Part shown: piece after piece, positions 48,501 to 60,200 of the stretch
Layout of the letters: the number at the start of each line of letters is the position of its first letter
Numbering within the stretch: position 1 is the first letter of the stretch
NCBI GenBank assembly: GCA_013397795.1
Contig: VZTJ01000299.1
Coordinates: 255,775 to 319,774 of the forward strand
DNA from: Orthonyx spaldingii
Lineage: Eukaryota; Chordata; Aves; Passeriformes; Orthonychidae
DNA: 64,000 bases
Direction: 5' to 3'
The notes under the pieces: generated by a model
The model's database searches: none
Seen by the model: only the letters and a program-made list of their open reading frames with translations
What the model was told of the DNA's origin: nothing
Program-made: the position numbers and the translations under genes

Positions 48501-51500
48501 CAGGAAAGTGTAATAATGGAATAGACCTGCAGTTTTGCTAGCTGCAAGTCAACATAGCTTGTGGGGTGTGTGCCCAGTTTGGACTGGGCTGCAGAGGATG
48601 TAGAGAAGTGGTGTTAGGTGGGTACAAGTGAAGCTGTGCAGGGACTGCTTCTGAAAGGCATGCAGAAAGCTGGGATAGTTTTTTCAGCTTGTGATGGATC
48701 CACTGACAGACACATGATTGCACACATGGTGGTCTGCTGTTCCACCAGGTCAGTGGGTTTAGTTTTCCATCTGTGAGGTGAGAAGGAAAAGTCTTGAGAG
48801 CTGGGGAAGCAGGGCTAGAGTGTGGACTAGAATGGAGTGTGTCACAATTAGATAACTCAGCAGTGAATGGCTACCTACATGGTGTCAAATAAGATACCCT
48901 AACCGTTGTGTGTTGTATTCAGCACAAGTTGGGAGTTTGCTGTTCTGAATCTTTAGGTTTATTCCTGTTGCCATCATCTCTTAGCATTTTGGTTTTATGG
49001 TTCCTGCTTCCGGAAGATGATGGCAACTTTATGGCCTTTCCATTTGTCCGTAGGCCACCTGTGAGCTGCCTGGACCTAACCAGCTCACAGCTTTGTAAGT
49101 AGCAATAATAACAACAGCAATAATCTGCTGTCTCTGTTGCTATCTGAAGTGCTGTATACATGTTTCTACAGTAACACAGATCAAAGAGATCAAGACAAAC
49201 AACCTGTCCCCAGATTTGTTGTATTTTAGATCCACATTACGGCAAACTAATGGGCTTAGTCAGTTGCTTGATGGATGTTTCTTTCTTTTCAAAGGATGGA
49301 TCTGCTCTTAAGTAAAGCTGTGCAAAAACTGGGAAGTGCTGCATCAGAGCTTTTGAATTTGGACCACTTCCAGGCCTGACATCCAGAAACTCATCCCTAT
49401 GGGTGGCAAAGACAAAGAGGTAAGCTTTTTCAAGTGTCCTGGAAAAAGAGTGTGAGGATGCATCATAGCTGAGTACTTGAGGCTGCTGTTGAACATTCCA
49501 GATTTGTCAAGCCTCAGGGTGCAGGGCTGGCTTGGCTGACACCACACGCTGCATACAGTCCCCTGGTGTACTAGAATTGTCTCCTTATATAAAATACGCT
49601 GCCTTGCCTGGGTCATGAGTGACAAGGAAAGCAGAATGCCCTGTGTTAAGAGCACTTATTTTGAAAAGCTCTGGAACTTGCAGTAAATCAGAAGGTCTGG
49701 GGAAACTTACCCAGCCTTTTCATTAGTGGGACACCAGCTGTTTAGGATATGTTGCTTTGGCTGCAAGCATTGTTCTGACTTGCAGTAGGAAGGTAGTAAC
49801 TTGTTTGGGCGTTGGGGTTTTTTGGGCTTTTTTGGAGGGGAGAAGAGGGAAAGCAAATTGTGGTGTGGCAAGTCAGCAGAACTAATTATGCATGTGTGTT
49901 TCATTACACCACAGCTTGGCTTATTCCTAATCCTGGGTCTGCGCATCGTCCTTGATGTGGGAGGCCATGTACACATAGGACCTGCTGACCCATTAAAAGT
50001 GAACCTTAAAGGTAGTATCAGGAGGCATTTCCAGGGCTAATATTAATGTAACTAATCCTGCGTTGCAGGCCAGGCACTTATCTCTTGGAAATGGGTCACT
50101 GAAGCTAAACAAATTCCCCCCATCTGAGGCTCTGACCTATATGTAGATTTCAAACCTAGTGAACAAATTGTCAAGGTGCTATTTTTGCATTTACTTTGAA
50201 TTTGAAATGATGACACAGTCTCAGTTCTTAGTCAGTCAGATTTCTAGTAGTGGTGGATTTTTCTTAAAGGACTTGGGTGAATGACTCAAGGTTGAAAACT
50301 GGGACAAACCAGTTTGGGGGTTTTTCTGTCAAATAGCATCTGCAGCCTTAAACAAATTTTATATTTGTTGTTATTTTTTAAACTAGCCCAGAAATGAAAG
50401 ACAACTGCCTGCTTCTGTTTTCATGCTTGAATTAAATTTCCAACCTTGACCCATGAAATTGGCAAAATTTCCATTTGAACCCAAGAGAAGTTGCTGTTTA
50501 GGGAGGTTATTTCTCACTCCTCTCGAAGCTATAGCCAGAGTTCTGGAGGCACCTTGTGGATGACCTTTATTTTCTATAGGAGCTAATGTCAGAGGGTCCT
50601 GTAGCTTCCTTGCCCAGCAGAAAGGAGAAGGAAAGGGACAGAGATGCTGCAACTCCTCGTGGTGCCTTCTGTGCTGAGTTTTCAGTGGTGACAGATGACT
50701 CTAGTTGCTATAGTGGTGACTGTGTTTGTTTGCATCCTGCTCACTAAATCACCTTCACCTAATTCACCTTCATTCTGACTTGCTGAATGGTCTGAGCAGC
50801 TTTCAACTGCTGCCTTTTTCTTTTTTTCAAATGGAAAAGAAAAAACTCAACTTGATTAACTCCTTCCTACTCCTCCCACCTTTCTCTAAGCTTGGAATTT
50901 CCCTCCTACTATGACACTACCTAGAGGGCAGGATCAACAGCATTCAGAACAATACCAGGGACATTAGCGGCTTGTGGACTGCAAATCACAGGGCTGTAAG
51001 CTGGATAAGCTTCCCAGGCTGCTCTTGGAAAGGATGCTTATGGCTCCATATATGAAACGTGCCTGGCAGCTACATTATTGGTATTATTGTTAAGTATTGA
51101 AAGAGATGTTAGACTAGAAAAGATGTCTGTAGTGAGGCATTGCCAGGCGCACGCCTGCTTTTCCAAACTACTTTGCCTGTGTGAAGGAAAGATGATTGTC
51201 CTCTGCCAGGGTGCAGGGTGTGCACGGCCACCCAACTGGCACGAGCACCAAAAGGAATGTGAGGCTTTTGAATAGCTGGCAAAGGGTGTGAGACAAGGAC
51301 CTTGCAAGACCTTGCAAGGAGCTAAGCTTAACATAAAGCTCTCCTTGCAGAACAAGCCCTCCACAGGTCCCTGCACTTTCCCTGGGGGGCTGCCTGCCCG
51401 ATACAAGCCCTGATGCTCTGGCAAGACTGTGGTGGTGGGGGACTGCTGGAGGTGAAGTGTGTCTCTTCCTCTGCTGCAGGCTGTGCCAGCACTGTTCTGC

Positions 51501-52617
51501 TCCAGGCATGGCTGTGCTGTGAGTATGACCGGGTTAATGGAGTATGTCAAGGGAGCAAGGGCAGCGTTTGGCGGCGAGCTGCTGACTTGTCAGGCCTGGG
51601 GAAGTAGTATGTTACAGCTCAGCTTCTCACAGAGAATGAGCCTCTGGCTTAGGGCTATGGTTTTTATGTTTGTGCCTATACACACACACACATTTAGAAT
51701 ATGTATTTTTCTAATATAATTGAAGTGACTTGGATAGCTGATGGCAACACTGGGTTCAGAAATTTGCATTTCTGAAAACAGCCTGGTGATAACACAAGGT
51801 GCAGGAGATGAGCAGGGTCATGACAGTATATTAGAGGATGGTGACTGGGAGAGGGCAGCATTGTCTGCAGGCAGGGGGAGTTGTCCTGGAAGAAACAGAA
51901 GTGAAGAGTCTGGAAGGGCATCAGCAGTGTCTGGTACCAGTGTTAAGTGAACTCATTCATGGCAGTCCCAGCCTTGAAGTTGATATAACATCTCTTGAAG
52001 GGGTCTTGATCTGAGACCTTTGCTTTCTCCTGACATAGTGAAACAGGCATATCTTGGGATGAGGGAGTTCCTGCAATTTGGTGAGAAAGGCTCATCCCTC
52101 TCCTCTGCTTTTGCTAAGTCCTGTTAATCTTTTTGTTGGAGAAAGGGTTGGAGAGGTGCAAGGAAACCTTTCTACCTTTCACTGAACAACAAAGTAAATA
52201 GCACTTTCTTGCTTTAGGAAATCTTTCCCTTTTGATTTGTGGTGTCATTTCCCCTTTCCAGTCTCAAGGCCACTCTGAAGAGTTCCAAACATCCAACAGA
52301 GGGAAATATTGAAATGCTGAGATCTGTTAGGTTCAAACCAGCCTGCTGGAGGGCGTGCAGGAGCCCCTGGCTGTGAATCACAGAAATCCAATGGATGCAG
52401 AGCTCTGTAAAGTGTCACCTTGTGCTGGTGGGGACCCAGCTGAAGCCCTTTCCACACATATATCTTTGGTTGTCCCTATGACTGGGGGTTGGTGACATGC
52501 AATAGCTCCTTGGTACCCTGTTGGTGCTTCTACTGGTCTTTCTCCCTCGGGAAGTGTCTTTACTTGCCCAGATTGAAGAAGGTATTGGGTTTGCCTCACT
52601 CTCCTTCTGTCCCACAG
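39560..52617 (+). other. Long interval without coding exons, inferred intron 1 of the SOCS1-like gene
   Basis: No recognisable exon on either strand in 13 kb. Contains a 22-nt T run (46922-46943) and a short (AC)n at 51680-51692. ORFs up to 197 codons (41283-41876) have no domain, repeat or signal that I recognise. Confidence 0.4.
46922..46943. repeat. Poly(T) homopolymer
   Basis: 22 T in a row. The flanks show no recognisable retrocopy. Confidence 0.9.
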
Positions 52618-52638
52618 GCTGGATGCAAAGGAGAAAGC

Positions 52639-52680
52639 ATGGTAAAGGCAGCATCTTTCCAGGATTCATGGGCTCTTTGA
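52639..52680 (+). promoter_or_regulatory. Upstream ORF in the SOCS1-like mRNA
   Basis: After the splice acceptor (polypyrimidine then CACAG|, exon begins 52618) the first ATG opens a 13-codon ORF, MVKAASFQDSWAL, in the same frame as the main ORF. It ends TGA at 52678-52680, three bases before the main ATG at 52684. Such an arrangement would limit translation to leaky scanning or reinitiation. Mammalian SOCS1 is likewise known to be translationally restrained by upstream ORFs. Confidence 0.5.
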
Positions 52681-52683
52681 GAG

Positions 52684-53367
52684 ATGATCAGAGGGAGGCC
52701 AGATGACCTGCACAACACGCACACCACTGTTTCTCGTCTGCAAAGGCAGCATCGGAGCGTTCTCCCCAGCCCCACGCCACCCGGCTTGCCCGATCGTTTC
52801 CGGATGTTCCGCAGCTGTGAGTGGGAAGTCCTGGAGCGATCCCTCAATATCCTCCAGGCCAGTGACTTCTACTGGGGCCCCTTGTCTGTGGGGGAGGCTC
52901 ACGCCAAGCTCCAGCGGGAGCCTGTAGGCACCTACTTGGTGCGGGACAGCTCGCAGGGGAACTGCTTGTTCAGCCTGAGCGTGCGGATGCCCACGGGTCC
53001 CGTCAGCCTTCGGATCTCTTTCCAGGAGGGCTATTTCCGCCTCAAGAACTGGTTTTCAGACTGCGTGGTCCGGCTGCTGGAGCTGGTGGTGGCGGGGACC
53101 CGAAACAACCCCTTGCACTTTGATGAGATGGGGGGAACTCCCCTGGTCTTCTCTGAGCCCTTGTGCCGGAGCCGCCGGGCAGTGCCCACACTGCGAGAAC
53201 TGTGCTGCCGAAGCCTCCCTGCTGGTGCCGTGACGGGGGACAGAGCAGGGCTGGGGGGCTCCTTGGGGATGTGTCTGAAGGAAGAGGTGTTCTCACCTCT
53301 GGACAGAAGGGGAGGGTCAGAGGGGAGCATTGTCCCCAGCCCCTCTCTGTCCTGGGCTGGGAGATGA
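52684..53367 (+). CDS. SOCS1-like SH2 protein (suppressor of cytokine signalling)
   Basis: 227 residues in a single coding exon, as in SOCS1 (about 210 aa). SOCS1 inhibits JAK kinases through a kinase-inhibitory region and SH2 domain, and recruits an Elongin B/C-CUL5 ubiquitin ligase through its SOCS box. Here residues 37-47 (DRFRMFRSCEW) match the SOCS1 inhibitory region (pattern xxFRTFRS). Residues about 50-60 form the extended SH2 helix. The SH2 domain runs from DFYWGPLSVGEAHAKLQREP to about 155 and includes GTYLVRDS with the phosphotyrosine-binding Arg87. The segment PLVFSEPL precedes a BC-box TLRELCCRSL (169-178, Lxx xCxxxL). The CUL5-box (LPxP-type) expected after it is not visible; the remaining 49 residues are Gly/Ser-rich and unlike any SOCS box. 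The start at 52684 is forced by an in-frame TGA immediately upstream. By similarity it is nearer SOCS1 than SOCS2, SOCS3 or CISH, but quite diverged. No symbol is given because orthology is unclear. Confidence 0.85.
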   Translation: MIRGRPDDLHNTHTTVSRLQRQHRSVLPSPTPPGLPDRFRMFRSCEWEVLERSLNILQASDFYWGPLSVGEAHAKLQREPVGTYLVRDSSQGNCLFSLSVRMPTGPVSLRISFQEGYFRLKNWFSDCVVRLLELVVAGTRNNPLHFDEMGGTPLVFSEPLCRSRRAVPTLRELCCRSLPAGAVTGDRAGLGGSLGMCLKEEVFSPLDRRGGSEGSIVPSPSLSWAGR

Positions 53368-54201
53368 TGCCATGCATATGGGAGACGAAGGGAGATGCCT
53401 CTTTTATGGCTGTGCTGGTGGGATATGTGCCATACCAGTGAGGCTGGACTGGCTGCTGGGAGAGGAAGCGGGAGGGCAGAGGGAGCAGAGCTTGAACCCA
53501 GTGGCTGTGACAGATGTGTCCTCACACATACACAGTGTGCGTGACTTTCCCCAGACATGCCTGGGGTAAAGCCAGACCTGAAGAGCAGACATTTCCACCA
53601 CCACCAAATCCTGCTCTTTGCTCCATTTATAGCTTAAAAGCTTCAGAAGAAGGTGAGTTGCCTGTCCTCCCAGGTCGGCCCTGTGTTTTCTTCTACCCCA
53701 AAGTGCTTGAGCTCATTTCTGCTTCAAATCTGCCCTTGTGAAGTGGTGCAGCTGAGTCCAGTCCCACAGTAGTGCAGCTTGGACATCAATGGGCATGACC
53801 TCTGTGCTGACCCATGAAGCTGTGGTGGAGCAAGAGCACGTTTCACTCCTTGCAGCACAAATGTGATGCCTTTTACTTCAGAGGCCGGTGTTTGCACCAG
53901 AAAGAAACCATTGCAGCCATGTACGATACATGCAGCTTCACTGGCCTTGTACTGCTTTATTTGATTGGATTTTTGGGAGTGAAGATGGGTTACTTTGTAC
54001 TTAAGGGCATGGCATTCCTGTAGAGATAACCCTGGTCTGAAGAGTCATATCTGCCCTGGGAGGGTGTGAAGAGATGGGATCCTGCACCCTTTCTTAAGCT
54101 CATTTGATAGTGTGCTGCTGCCATCTGTCGAGCATCAGATGATGTTTTGATTTTGCCTCTGAAAAGGCAAAGAATTTTTTATATAAAACTTGTAAAATTT
54201 T

Positions 54202-54207
54202 AATAAA
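54202..54207 (+). terminator. Poly(A) signal of the SOCS1-like gene
   Basis: AATAAA within an AT-rich stretch (TTTTAATAAAATTTTT), 835 nt after the stop. It defines a 3' UTR from 53368 to about 54225. Confidence 0.6.
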
Positions 54208-54229
54208 ATTTTTGTATTGGTTTTCCAAA

Positions 54230-57200
54230 GTCAGTGAATACATGGCAATAACTTCATTCCCTTGTAATGTTGGAAGCCCAGTTAGTTTAGTGCTCAGGCA
54301 TGGCAATCAAGCTGAAACTGAACAAGTGAACTTCTCATAAAGAACAAAAGCAGAGCATAAATGAGTGGTCCTAGCTGAGAGAGTTAATCTTGTAGCATAA
54401 ATAATTGAAGAATTTTCTAAACAGAGAGTATTTCTGAAAATCTCACCCCTACAATTTTAGAAAGTTTTTTTTAGTACTTTAAAATTTGTACTGAGTGTTT
54501 GGGAAAAAAAAGAGTAATTCAAGATCTTAGAGCACAGCATCAGTGAACTTGAACTGGTGAGTATGAGTACAAATGGGAGGAACAGAGTTGGCTTAAATAG
54601 GGTCATGGTTCATTTCAGGAATACTCAGGTATGATGTCTTCAAAATAAGTGATTGAAAACAGCTACATGAGAGGAGAAATTCAGATACTCTAAAATTTGA
54701 GCCAAACCATTTTACATGCTGCTAAATAGCTGTAGCTGGGCAGGCAGCCTGATGTGCTTATGCTGACTTTCCTCTTCAGACCTCTATAGAAGAAAAAAGC
54801 TCAAGAAGGGAAGAGAGTACATTGAATTTGCTCTGTTGTTTTCAGATGTCTTATCTGAGGAACCAAAGTGTGTGGTCAGCACAGAGAGAGATACAGCCTG
54901 TGATTCATCACAGGAGCCTAACTTAGACACTCTGAATTATTCTCTGGAGGGCTCTGTTGCTCTGCTGGCGGAGGTGCCTGGCTGCCTGTCTCAGGGCATT
55001 GGCTTATGAGCTAAGGTAGTTAAATATGTGTCAGGGAAGTGGTGATCTTGTCGTTGCTGCCTGCTCCTCCGAGCTGCAGGGAGGCCAGAGGCAGCTCGGT
55101 GGCCCTGCAGCTACTGTGTCTCCCAGTGCAAAAGCAGGAGCTGGGATTGTTCGTTTCTGCAGAGTTTGCGTGCTCTGTGGCGGCTGACATGTGGGCATAG
55201 TGTTGCTTGCTGCCAGCATCTCAGGTGACTCTGGGACAATTCCCAGGCTCTTGGGGGAAGCCCCTGCCTTGGCAGGGTCAGCAACACAGCTGCCCTCCCT
55301 CTCTGCCATGGAGGAGTGGGGCTGGATGTACTGCCCCAGGCATCATGTCCATCCCCTCGATTCTTTTCTTTCTTGAGGGTGTCTGCTGAGGTGCCTTGGC
55401 TGCCTTCCTGCCTTCCCTCCAGAAAGCAGGGGGGTGGAGGAGCAGTATAATTTCTTCCATGTTTAGAACTGAGCACAGGAACATTTCTGTTTTCTGGCCA
55501 CGGTTATACCTCACTGAGGGAAGAGCTTTCTAACCATATTGCTCTGACCTGGCTGTGAACTGCTCTCATTTGGCCGCAAATGAGAATCTTGGGTTGTATG
55601 GCTGGGGGCTGCAGAAGAGCCCTATTTGCGGCCTGGATTGTGTCTTAGGAAAATCACACCATGGGAGAAGGAAATAGTTTGGATTTTAATAAAGTCTACT
55701 TTATTTTGGTTTTTTTTTCTTTTTTTTTTAATTGCACAGCAAGCACTTGTCTCGGTCTTACAAGTAAGTCAATTCCATGCAGGGCTGCAGCGAATTGATT
55801 TGAAATCTGTGGATGAAAAGCAGTGAATTACTGCCAAGCATTGTTATACTGTGGAAGTTGAAAGCACATCATGTGTGAGTATCCTCATTATTCCCAAGGA
55901 GAGGTCACTTTGCAGATCAGGATTGGTGCAAGAAAGGAAATCAATGTAGAAAGAACAGGAAAGTGAAAAGTGCATTGGCTGAGGCAAGCGTTAGAGTCCT
56001 GCATTCTGTGCTTGGATGTTGGAAGAGAAATCTTTTTCTTTCAGCTCTTGAGAAAAAAGATGTACAAAGCAAAAGTGTAAGAATTTACTGCCATGGGGTA
56101 ACGCTATCCTGCTGCTTTCATTAGAGTGGGAGATGTTCACTTTAATGACCCAGCCTCTGAACCAGTCCCTCTGTCACACAGGAGTAGCTCCTAGTGGTCT
56201 GTATCCAAATGTTTCTTTTGGTGGCTCCTAAGGGGACTTAAAAAGAAATTGCAAACTTCCTCACAACCTCTTGAGCGCCATTTGGGGAATAGAAGAAAAT
56301 TGTTTGCATTTTTATATGTTATGTTATACATTTCTCCAGCTGACTCATTTCAGTTTGTCCAGGAAACTTACACAGGCTTTGCAGATGGTTTTTTTCAAGT
56401 GTTCTTCCTAATAGCAGAAGTTGAAAAGTTTAGTGCTTGCGAGAGGGGCTTCCTCGACCATGCTGTGAAGGGCCTGGATTTCAGTCCCAACATGCTGCAG
56501 GCATCCAGCAGGAAACTGCTCTTTGTCTGCTCCCAACTAGCTGTCTGCTGGTAGGGCTCTGGGGCACTAAGGGTTAATTTCCCAAAATTCTTCACTGGAA
56601 CTTGCTAATAACTTCCATATGTACCCATGTGTGTGCTCAGGAGGGGCCCCACAGCCATCAGCTCTTGTAATAATACTTGATTACCTCTGACATAAGGATC
56701 TGTATGTCATTAGGGATCAGGATTCACCAAAAGACACAAGTTTGTTCAAAAACACTTTAAAAATGTATTAACATTTGGGCATCCTCAGTGATTGGGAAAT
56801 GAGCTCTTCTTAAGTAGTCAGGCTTCAAAATAAAACCTGTGTACACACAGCTGGATGTCAGTTTTGACCCTTACCCTCATGTCCCTCTGAAAATGTGTAT
56901 TTGTGTCATTAGTCTTTAAGTGTGCTAAACCCCTTAATTTACAACATTCCTTGGTTAGGGGAATGTGATTGCTTTGTCTGATGGAGTTCATTTTGCCCCA
57001 ATTCCTTAGATATTTGGCATCTGTATAGTTTTAACTGGATGCACTGGAGCTTTCTGCCTGCCCTGCACCATTCCCTAGTGCAAAGGCCGGGCTACTGAGG
57101 GCAGCCTTCAAAGAGAAAGCAGGTGTCAGAGGGAGAGGGAGATGTGGCAGAGTTGCTCTGAAACTCCCGATGCCTCCCTGCAGTGATGCCTGGGTCTTGG

Positions 57201-60200
57201 CAGGCTCCTGCTGCCTTCTGATCTCAGCTGGGGCTGGCGGAGCTGGGGTTTTGATTCAGGCAAAGCAAAGTACTTCCAAACGCTTCCCGTGCAAGGGCTG
57301 GCTCGATAGTAGGACTCTTCAGCCAGAAGAGACATGGCTGAGGTCTGCGGCAGAGATCTGTAAAGCCTGAATGCCATGGAGTAGGTGACCATGGGTTTTC
57401 TTAAATATCCAGGGAGGCATCTGATGAAATACTCAAGTTCAAGACTCCAAAGGACACGTTTCTTCATGTGACGTGTAGTAGCTTAAGCTGTGGAAATCTC
57501 TGCTACAGGCCACCAGTGAGGCGAACCTCTATGTGGGTACAGAAGGGATTAATGGTGATTGATAGAGCACCTCTAGAGGAGCAAACGCAGAGTCAGGAAA
57601 GAGGGGAGAGGCAGGATCCAGATGCAGCTTTGAGTTCTGTGCCTTGTTGGGCAGACCTCTGCTATGGCAGGAGTGTGGGAACAAGCCAGCCTAGGCTTAG
57701 CCTGAGGCTCAGCAGCACAGGGTGCAGTCCAGGCCAGCTGAGCCGGTGGCTTGGCGAGGGACAGCTATGCTGAGCTCCCAGAACCTGTGCTGGGCCTCTG
57801 GAGACAGAGGGGTCTGCACCTGGCAGACCTGGACACCCACCCTGCAGTGCAGTTGCGTGCCCCAGCAGTTTGATGGCAGCCCCAAAGGGAGCAGCCCTGG
57901 GGCGCTTCTTCCCAGCTTTCACAAGCAGAAAAATTGGGACACCCATCTCATGTGCCTGGAGGCAAGCATCAGCACTGGCTGAGGATAAAAACATCGTCAC
58001 TCAGAGTGAGTGAAAGAGCTTGAATTGTCAGCTGAGGGCACAGGGGGGAGGCCAGCATCAGCCTGACGTGCAGCTGTTTGGGGCAGAGCTGGGGGGTCCC
58101 AGCCTGACTAACTGCGTGTCAGAAAGGAACTGCAGAGCTCTGAGAAGCAAAGCACTGGCAGTCTCCCAGGTCTTTGGTTCATCCATCCCAGAGCAAATGA
58201 CATTTTAAAGATTTTTGCCTCCTGGGCTACCTGCTTTCCCAAGACACCACCCTTGCCGTCAGAGCTCTCATGTGGTCCCAGATGCCACTGAAATCAATGA
58301 CCAGATTATTGTTCCCCTCTGAAGATTTTGGATTAGGCCTCCCTGTTTTGTCAGGCTGATGTGAGCAAAATATGGGTTTTCCGCACTAAACGTAATCAAA
58401 ATAAACCCTGCTCCCACTGGCTTGTGCAACAAATCATGCTGGGGGAATTGCTGGCATTCGGCGTGATTAGCCCAAGTGCAGATGCCTTCTAGCTTGTAAA
58501 CAATAGCCTAAAGGATTGGAGAGGATAACAAACAAAGCACTTACAGACAAGACAGCATTTTCAAAAGCGACTTGAGAGCTTATGTCCATTGGGGGTTTGT
58601 CTTTTAAAAATAAACCAGAAGTAAACAAATTGAAGAATCTAAGAGAATGAAAGTGAGGAGACTGGATATAATACTCTGGAAATTAAGTAGGGGAAAACTA
58701 GACAGGGCTAATGAGTCCTCTTAAACTCCTCAACAAGATGTCCCACAGCATTAGGGATGGGCAGACACTGGAAACCTCATCTGTCTCTGCGAATGAGGCC
58801 AGGTGGGATGTGTAACGGATGCCGGAGAAAACTCTTCTTCAGTTTGCAGGAGAAAAAAAAAACTGTAAAAAGCAGTGAGAGCAACAAAAGAATCAGGCAA
58901 CTTGTGCCTGTTCTGTGGGGATTCAGTCTGAAAGGGACATTCCCTCCTTGAACTGCAAACTAGTGGCAAATTGCTGCAAATTTCAGACTGAAAACAGTTC
59001 AAGTCATGTAAACCACAGTTTTTGTATTGTGCTTTTAATATTTTTTTTTTTAAATCTTGGTTTTATATAGGGTTTTTAAGTATGCACTAAATTATTTTCA
59101 ATTATGTCTCATTTCTCCTGGCCCTGGCAGAGTGAAGCAGCAAGTGCCCAGCTTCACACCCAAGAGCTCCTGCAAGGGGACAGCAAGGTTTGTGACATTG
59201 ATGGTCTCTCATTTAATGACATGGTGAATGGGAGCTGCAGTGAGAGCTCACCAGCGTCTCTGCAACTGAGATGGTGTTGCAAGGAATGCTAAATCCGGAA
59301 ATGCACGAGCACCCTTCAGGTTCTCCCTGGTTCTGTGCCTGCTGGGAACATGCAATTCATCCCTTTGTTCAAAAGCTTCAGGTAGCAGCTATTCTGATAA
59401 CAGACCCTGAGGTATTTGCCAGGTCCTTGCTACTAGACTTTCAATACATGTAGAGTTGTTTTGGGATCCACGGAATCTCAAGCCTAGAATAATACAGGTG
59501 CAAATCCAGATGTTCTTGGTAGTATCCAGCCTTCATGTTCTATGTGCTTCAGTACTACAGTTGTACATTCTGCAGTACTGAGTTAGGAAGGACTGATGGT
59601 TCCTTTTATCCTTGGCCTTCTGTAAGGAGCTCTCCAAGGCATTGGAATGGGAGAATGGGGCGGTGGAGAACATGAGCTGCAGCTCTTTTCCTGCTCTTCC
59701 AGACTGTGCAGGGAATCAGTCAGATATGAAGGCAACTCTAATGTACGTGCTGAGATACCTAAATAAGCCATGCAAACAAATCAGTCGTATGTTATCCAGA
59801 TGGGACTGTTCAAATCCAATAATAGCAGTAAAGTGCTCCCGAACTCTGCAGAGGGAGAGATTATAGAAGGATCAGGTATAATTATAGTGCCTTATTATTA
59901 CCATTCTCATCATTCTTTCTAACAAAGCTTTTCAATAGGATGAAAAAACTTCTTGCAGGAGATCCTAATGTGTTTGCTGGCATTTTTTCATTCTTCCTTC
60001 CAAGGCTGTTCATGTCAGCCCCTGTAAATGGTGTTAATAAATATCATAATGATCTTGGACTATATTACCTTTCAGATGAAACCTTTTTTAGCATCTCTTT
60101 ATGGCCTTGACTGCACCAACCCCTCCTCCTGAAACACCTCACTGTTGCTACCACTAATGAGAGCACCAGCAAAAATATCCCAGTGCTGCTCTGATCCTTG

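Noticed and set aside
56249..56554. 101-codon plus-strand ORF with protein-like look (FVQETYTGFADGFF)
   Set aside because: No recognised homologue, no splice context and no second exon. Not strong enough to call.
59104..59292. Possible exon with acceptor CCCTGGCAG and donor CAAG|GTTTGT
   Set aside because: The donor is weak and the peptide has no recognisable family or partner exons.
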